NCBI GenBank assembly: GCA_041501225.1
Contig: JBGQNR010000217.1
Location: forward strand, 1 to 10,980
DNA length: 10,980 nucleotides
Origin: JAFNAG01 sp041501225
Lineage (GTDB): Bacteria; Acidobacteriota; UBA6911
Direction of reading: 5' to 3'
Shown here piece after piece: positions 8,069-10,980 of this stretch (position 1 is the first letter of the stretch; the number at the start of each line of letters is the position of its first letter). Both the position numbers and the translations under genes were made by a program. The notes below the pieces were generated by a model, which was not told the DNA's origin, ran no database searches, and saw nothing but the letters and a program-made list of their open reading frames with translations.

Positions 8069-8214
8069 GGCACACCTCAAGGTCGATGAATAAGTCGTTT
8101 CGAATCGGTCACAGACCATGTCTTGTCTGCGGTATGAAAAACCTCCGCAAGATCCAGTCCAGCGGTGGAATGCCACCTGCTTCATTTTCTCACGGACCGC
8201 GCCGCTGCAAATGC

Positions 8215-8248
8215 AAAAATCGAACAATCCCCACAGTTTGTGATTTTT
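8215..8248 (-). terminator. AT-rich hairpin after waaA, possible weak terminator
   Basis: On the minus strand, about 16 bases after the waaA stop, AAAAATC (8242-8248) pairs with GATTTTT (8215-8221). An inner ACAA/TTGT pair (8238-8241, 8224-8227) continues the stem past a 2-base bulge, around a 10-base loop. The 3' arm ends in five Ts. The stem is AT-rich and would be weak, so termination is uncertain; it may only separate waaA from the peptidase gene. Confidence 0.3.
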
Positions 8249-8264
8249 AGCAGCCGGGACATCC

Positions 8265-9605
8265 CTACGTCCGCACCTTGCGTTGGGGAAATAGGTTTAC
8301 GATTTTCTCCACGGTGCGGTGAGCCGCACCCCGGTTACCTTCAAATATTGAGTACGCGGCCCTTCCCAAGGTGTCACGCGCTGACCGATCCTGCAACAGC
8401 CCCCGGAAGGTTTCCGTGAGCTGCCGAACTTGCGAATTTCTATCCTCTTCGCCGGCGCTGATCTGCCTGACACCACCGCGCCCCCGAAACTCGTCAATAA
8501 TCTGCAGAAAGTTTTCCATGGAGGGCCCAATCACAATCGGCTTCGCATATAAGGCGGGTTCCATAATACTGTGTCCACCGCGGCGACTCAGTGTGCCGCC
8601 TACAAACACGACCGTCGCAAAACTGTAAGCAGTGGCGAGTTCCCCGATCGTGTCCAGGATGAGCACATCGGCTTTCCTGGTAGGTCGGGTGCCGAGCGAG
8701 CGGCGTTGGACGCTGAAGCCGGCGCGTGCGGCCAGAGCAGCCACAGAATCGAAACGGTCGGGATGACGGGGCGCTATCAAAAGCCGCGTCTGCTCGAGCC
8801 CCGGCGTCTGACGAATCTGGCGGAGAACTTCCAGCAGAGTTTCCTCCTCGCCCGGGTGGGTGCTGCCTGCGACAATCAAAAAGCCCTCATTCGGGTCGAG
8901 CCCAAGCGCTTGCTCGAGAGCATTCACCTGTGCCTTGGTTACTTCCTTGTCGACCAGGTCGCTATCATATTTGATGTTGCCCGTAACCATGACTTTGTCC
9001 TGAGGCGCACCGATGGAACGGATACGGTCGGCGTCCTCTTCGGACTTCATGATCAGAACGCTGTAATTTTGAAAGATGCGGCGCAAAGCCGGCCGGAACA
9101 GGCGGTAGTGACGGAACGATGCCGCCGAAATCCGGCCGTTGACAAGAACCACCGGGACGCCGCGCCGATGAAGCAACCGGAGGAGATTCGGCCAGATCTC
9201 GGTATCGATGATCACCATCATGTCGGGCTGGACCCATTCGATCACGCGCCGGCCAATCGACGCCAGGTCGACAGGGAAAAAGAAGGTGTTGCCTTCGCCA
9301 TATTTGGAGAAACGCAGCTTTGCGATCTCCTGCCCGGTGTTGGTGATGGTGGAGAAAACGAAACGCGCCTCTGGGAATCGCGCGCTCAGCAGGTGGACCA
9401 ACGGCTGAGCGCTCAGGGTTTCGCCTACAGAGCATGCATGGAACCAGATTGTCGGTCGACCATCGCCGCGCAGGCTGGCGGGAAGGTGCCCGAAGCGCTG
9501 GCGCAGCCCGGGGAGATACTTGCGGAAGCGGCGCCATTTGACCAGAAGGAGCGGGAGCTGTACCAGGCCCAAAGTCACCATCAGGATGCTGTAGACAAAA
9601 TACAT
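8265..9605 (-). CDS. waaA: 3-deoxy-D-manno-octulosonic acid (Kdo) transferase
   Basis: This enzyme transfers Kdo from CMP-Kdo onto lipid A precursor at the cytoplasmic face of the inner membrane, the first inner-core step of lipopolysaccharide synthesis (also called KdtA). The 446 residues match a GT-B fold GT30 enzyme, slightly longer than the usual 420-430. An N-terminal membrane-anchoring helix (about 3-23) is followed by HACSVGE (56-62) with the catalytic base Glu62, then TEIWPN (135-140), VNGRIS (155-160), GNIKYD (209-214), AGSTHPGEE (246-254), RHPDR (280-284), DTIGEL (318-323) and GGTLSRRGGHSIMEPA (336-351), the CMP-binding region. The last motif has Ser where most homologues I recall have Asn (GGHN). 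The ribosome site before 9605 is weak (TTAGG), so the start is less sure than the gene. It follows kdsB by 66 bases on the same strand, fitting one operon. Confidence 0.95.
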   Translation of the reverse strand: MYFVYSILMVTLGLVQLPLLLVKWRRFRKYLPGLRQRFGHLPASLRGDGRPTIWFHACSVGETLSAQPLVHLLSARFPEARFVFSTITNTGQEIAKLRFSKYGEGNTFFFPVDLASIGRRVIEWVQPDMMVIIDTEIWPNLLRLLHRRGVPVVLVNGRISAASFRHYRLFRPALRRIFQNYSVLIMKSEEDADRIRSIGAPQDKVMVTGNIKYDSDLVDKEVTKAQVNALEQALGLDPNEGFLIVAGSTHPGEEETLLEVLRQIRQTPGLEQTRLLIAPRHPDRFDSVAALAARAGFSVQRRSLGTRPTRKADVLILDTIGELATAYSFATVVFVGGTLSRRGGHSIMEPALYAKPIVIGPSMENFLQIIDEFRGRGGVRQISAGEEDRNSQVRQLTETFRGLLQDRSARDTLGRAAYSIFEGNRGAAHRTVEKIVNLFPQRKVRT

Positions 9606-9671
9606 AGAGCCTAATAAACCTGATCTGTCATGAATGAATAGAATCCAATCGCAGATTCGCGCTCGGCCCGA

Positions 9672-10451
9672 TTACCTTTTCAACTCCCCGGCATTCCTCG
9701 GGGCTGAGCTTTCGAGGCCATTCCCGGCAAACCTCGCGATGGCTCGCTCCAGATCAGCCTCTGTGTCGACGCCAATTGTGTCATACGGCGTTTCGTTTAC
9801 CATGATTGGGATGCCGTTTTGCAGATAGCGCAATTGCTCGAGCTTTTCCGCCAGTTCGAGCGTCGATTGCGGCAACCGGTGGAAAAGTGCGAGCGCAGCC
9901 CGGGTATAAGCATAAATGCCGATGTGCTTGTAATACTTGTTACCGCCGCTGCCGTCGCAGTCGTAGGGGATCGGAAAGCGCGAAAAGTAAAGTGCGCGCC
10001 CGCGGATGTCGGTGATCACCTTGACTTGATTCGGGTCTCGGGCAGCCTCGCCATCGATTTCCACCTTGAGAGTCGACACCTCGATGTCTCCGGCCAGGAT
10101 CGGCCGCAGCAACAAATCGAGATGATCGGGGCGCAGCGTAGGTTCGTCCCCCTGGATGTTTACATAGATATCGCCGTCGGTGCGCTCCATGACTTCGTGC
10201 AGGCGGTCGCTCCCGGACGGGTGCTTGCCGGTGATGACTACGGAGAGATTGTGTTCCTGGCAATAGTCCTGCACTTCTTTGCTGTCGGTAGCGATGAGCA
10301 ATTCGTTCAACAGCGGAGATTTTCCCGCATTTTCGTAAACCCAATGCACCATCGCCTTGCCGGCAATCCTGCGCAGCACTTTGCCGGGCAAGCGCTGGGA
10401 ATCGAACCGCGCAGGGATCACACCCACTACTTTTTGAGAAACTTGCGTCAT
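9672..10451 (-). CDS. kdsB: CMP-Kdo synthetase (3-deoxy-manno-octulosonate cytidylyltransferase)
   Basis: KdsB activates Kdo with CTP, giving CMP-Kdo and pyrophosphate, the donor used by WaaA encoded directly downstream. The 259 residues (family about 245-260) hold the expected motifs: IPARFDSQRLPGK (12-24) for CTP binding, ATDSKEV (54-60), PSGSDRLHE (78-86), NIQGDEP (98-104) with the metal-binding Asp, LYFSRFPIPYD (154-164), YKHIGIYAY (174-182), LELAEKLEQLR (198-208) and GVDTEADLE (227-235). GSDR replaces the more usual GTDR, a conservative change. The start at 10451 follows GGAGGGG by 5 bases, a strong ribosome site. It has a cytoplasmic location and no signal peptide. A candidate promoter lies at 10495-10522. 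Nothing suggests damage. Confidence 0.97.
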   Translation of the reverse strand: MTQVSQKVVGVIPARFDSQRLPGKVLRRIAGKAMVHWVYENAGKSPLLNELLIATDSKEVQDYCQEHNLSVVITGKHPSGSDRLHEVMERTDGDIYVNIQGDEPTLRPDHLDLLLRPILAGDIEVSTLKVEIDGEAARDPNQVKVITDIRGRALYFSRFPIPYDCDGSGGNKYYKHIGIYAYTRAALALFHRLPQSTLELAEKLEQLRYLQNGIPIMVNETPYDTIGVDTEADLERAIARFAGNGLESSAPRNAGELKR

Positions 10452-10494
10452 GGTTTCCCCTCCAACGAGGGCTTGCTTCGCTCAAAATCTTTTT

Positions 10495-10522
10495 ATTATC
10501 TCACTAGTCCGTGCGGAGCGAA
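10495..10522 (-). promoter_or_regulatory. Candidate promoter of kdsB-waaA with flanking inverted repeat
   Basis: On the minus strand GATAAT (10495-10500) matches the -10 box at 5 of 6 bases, with TTCGCT (10517-10522) 16 bases upstream as a weak -35 (about 3 of 6). The leader to the kdsB ATG would be about 35-40 bases. An 8-bp inverted repeat, CTTCGCTC (10476-10483) and GAGCGAAG (10516-10523), brackets the -10 box and overlaps the -35, so it could be an operator or a leader hairpin. This is pattern-based only. Confidence 0.4.
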
Positions 10523-10537
10523 GTGAAAAGTACAGGA

Positions 10538-10678
10538 TCAAGTATGGGGCTTCGCTGGAGACTTGGCAGGATGCTGCTTCGGCGGCGGAGGCGCAGGCGA
10601 ACCCCGCCGTTTCAGTTGACGATAGACATTCTTTCCCAGCTTGAGGTTTTTGAACGTGCCTTTGTTGGCCTTTGTCAT
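10538..10678 (-). CDS. Small basic Lys/Pro-rich protein, unknown function
   Basis: A 46-residue frame with a good ribosome site (AGGA at 10685-10688, 6 bases before ATG) lies 86 bases upstream of kdsB on the same strand. It begins MTKANKGTFKNLKLGKNVYR and then changes to a Pro/Lys tail (SPAPPPPKQHPAKSPAKPHT). Net charge is strongly positive, with no Cys, Asp or Glu. There is no signal peptide or membrane segment. I do not recognise a family. The amphipathic basic head plus proline-rich tail would suit nucleic-acid or ribosome binding, but that is conjecture. Against it: it is short, and two dispersed repeats lie directly upstream, one of them touching its likely promoter region. For it: ribosome site, strand, position and a protein-like composition. 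Confidence 0.4.
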   Translation of the reverse strand: MTKANKGTFKNLKLGKNVYRQLKRRGSPAPPPPKQHPAKSPAKPHT

Positions 10679-10707
10679 CGCAAATCCTGTCCATTTTGGA
10701 TATTGGA

Positions 10708-10769
10708 TTGGGGATTTTGGATTGTTTACTCCCTTAAACTTCGCCGAGCCGGCAATCCAAAATCCCCAA
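10708..10769. repeat. Perfect 17-bp inverted repeat, REP/MITE-like
   Basis: TTGGGGATTTTGGATTG (10708-10724) is exactly matched in reverse complement at 10753-10769, around a 28-base loop. Related words (ATTTTGGATATTGGATT at 10693-10709) lie just before it, giving a degenerate tandem look. From memory, repeats of the GATTTTGGATT kind are scattered in intergenic DNA of many environmental bacteria. It lies just upstream of the small ORF and kdsB. No T-run follows either arm. Confidence 0.75.
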
Positions 10770-10830
10770 AAGGGCTATTCAATTGGCTCCACAACCCACA
10801 ACCTGTATTGATTTGGGGTATGGAGGACTA

Positions 10831-10913
10831 TGAACCACGAAGACCATAAAGATCTCGAAGATAAAATCTCCAGGATATTTTTTCTTCGAGGTCTTGGTGG
10901 TCCTTGCGGTTCA
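10831..10913. repeat. 36-bp imperfect inverted repeat, REP/MITE-like
   Basis: Arms 10831-10866 and 10878-10913 pair at 29 of 36 positions around an 11-base centre. The left arm starts TGAACCACGAAGACCATAAA and the right arm ends GGTCCTTGCGGTTCA. From memory, the AACCACGAAGACC word is typical of a dispersed palindromic repeat found in intergenic regions of several soil phyla. Mismatches are mostly transitions, as expected in an ageing hairpin. It could encode a long RNA stem in either direction; no coding frame uses it. Confidence 0.75.
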
Positions 10914-10980
10914 GCTTTCTTAGCCAAAGGGGCCTACTTCAGATGCGCATAGCTGGCAGAACGTGCGTCACCGGCGACGC

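Larger units (their letters stand above)
10679..10980. other. Right-edge intergenic stretch dominated by two palindromes
   Basis: No gene is supported in the last 302 bases. The stretch holds the two inverted repeats at 10708-10769 and 10831-10913, with about 60 bases of unique sequence between them. From 10934 to the edge, two minus-strand frames stay open for 14 or fewer codons, too short to call the end of a neighbouring gene. Confidence 0.6.

Noticed and set aside
8069..8227. N-terminal extension of the M49-like peptidase
   Set aside because: It would hide the signal peptide behind 53 residues without protein character; GTG at 8068 has a ribosome site.
8571..9614. Plus-strand open frame of 347 codons
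   Set aside because: It is antisense to waaA throughout, shows no family motif or ribosome site, and results from GC-rich codon structure.
9819..10526. Plus-strand open frame of 235 codons
   Set aside because: Antisense to kdsB, whose motifs and ribosome site are clear.
10929..10937. GGGGCCTAC as a third copy of the hairpin repeat
   Set aside because: Only 9 bases match, in the opposite orientation and without the hairpin arms, so coincidence is likely.
10934..10980. C-terminal fragment of a minus-strand gene (VAGDARSASYAHLK)
   Set aside because: Fourteen codons at the window edge cannot be told from chance; another minus frame is open over the same bases.

Overview
The window looks like chromosomal DNA of a Gram-negative, GC-rich bacterium, most likely an acidobacterium. 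The lineage is an inference from three things: an 824-residue duplicated FtsX-type permease of the ADOP class (acidobacterial duplicated orphan permease), a transposase remnant of a type I associate with Acidobacteria, and Kdo (lipopolysaccharide inner-core) genes that imply an outer membrane. No 16S rRNA or other phylogenetic marker is present.

Left part, plus strand (137-2094): a translationally coupled ATPase and permease pair of the MacB/LolD/YknYZ class. The adaptor (membrane fusion) subunit usually found with such pairs would lie to the left of the window. Next comes about 590 bp without an intact gene (2095-2684). It holds the 5' part of a decayed transposase on the minus strand and a likely promoter for tRNA-Arg(CCU) at 2685-2761. 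The large ADOP permease follows on the plus strand (2895-5369), without its own ATPase.

Right part, minus strand (10678 down to 5485): reading in the direction of transcription, a possible 46-residue basic protein, kdsB (CMP-Kdo synthetase), waaA (Kdo transferase), an exported M49-like metallopeptidase, and a membrane-anchored DsbA/thioredoxin-like protein with a CPNC active site. KdsB activates Kdo and WaaA attaches it to lipid A, so these two are consecutive steps of one pathway. The peptidase and the thiol-disulfide protein probably act in the periplasm. Their link to the Kdo genes is only one of position.

Repeats: a compound element made of consecutive hairpins occurs twice in the same orientation, each time directly after a minus-strand stop codon (5380-5474 after the DsbA-like gene, 6254-6333 after the peptidase gene). 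Near the right edge are two long inverted repeats (10708-10769 and 10831-10913) in a stretch with no supportable gene. I see no CRISPR array, prophage, toxin-antitoxin pair or clear new system. The hairpin element and the small ORF before kdsB are the least explained items.
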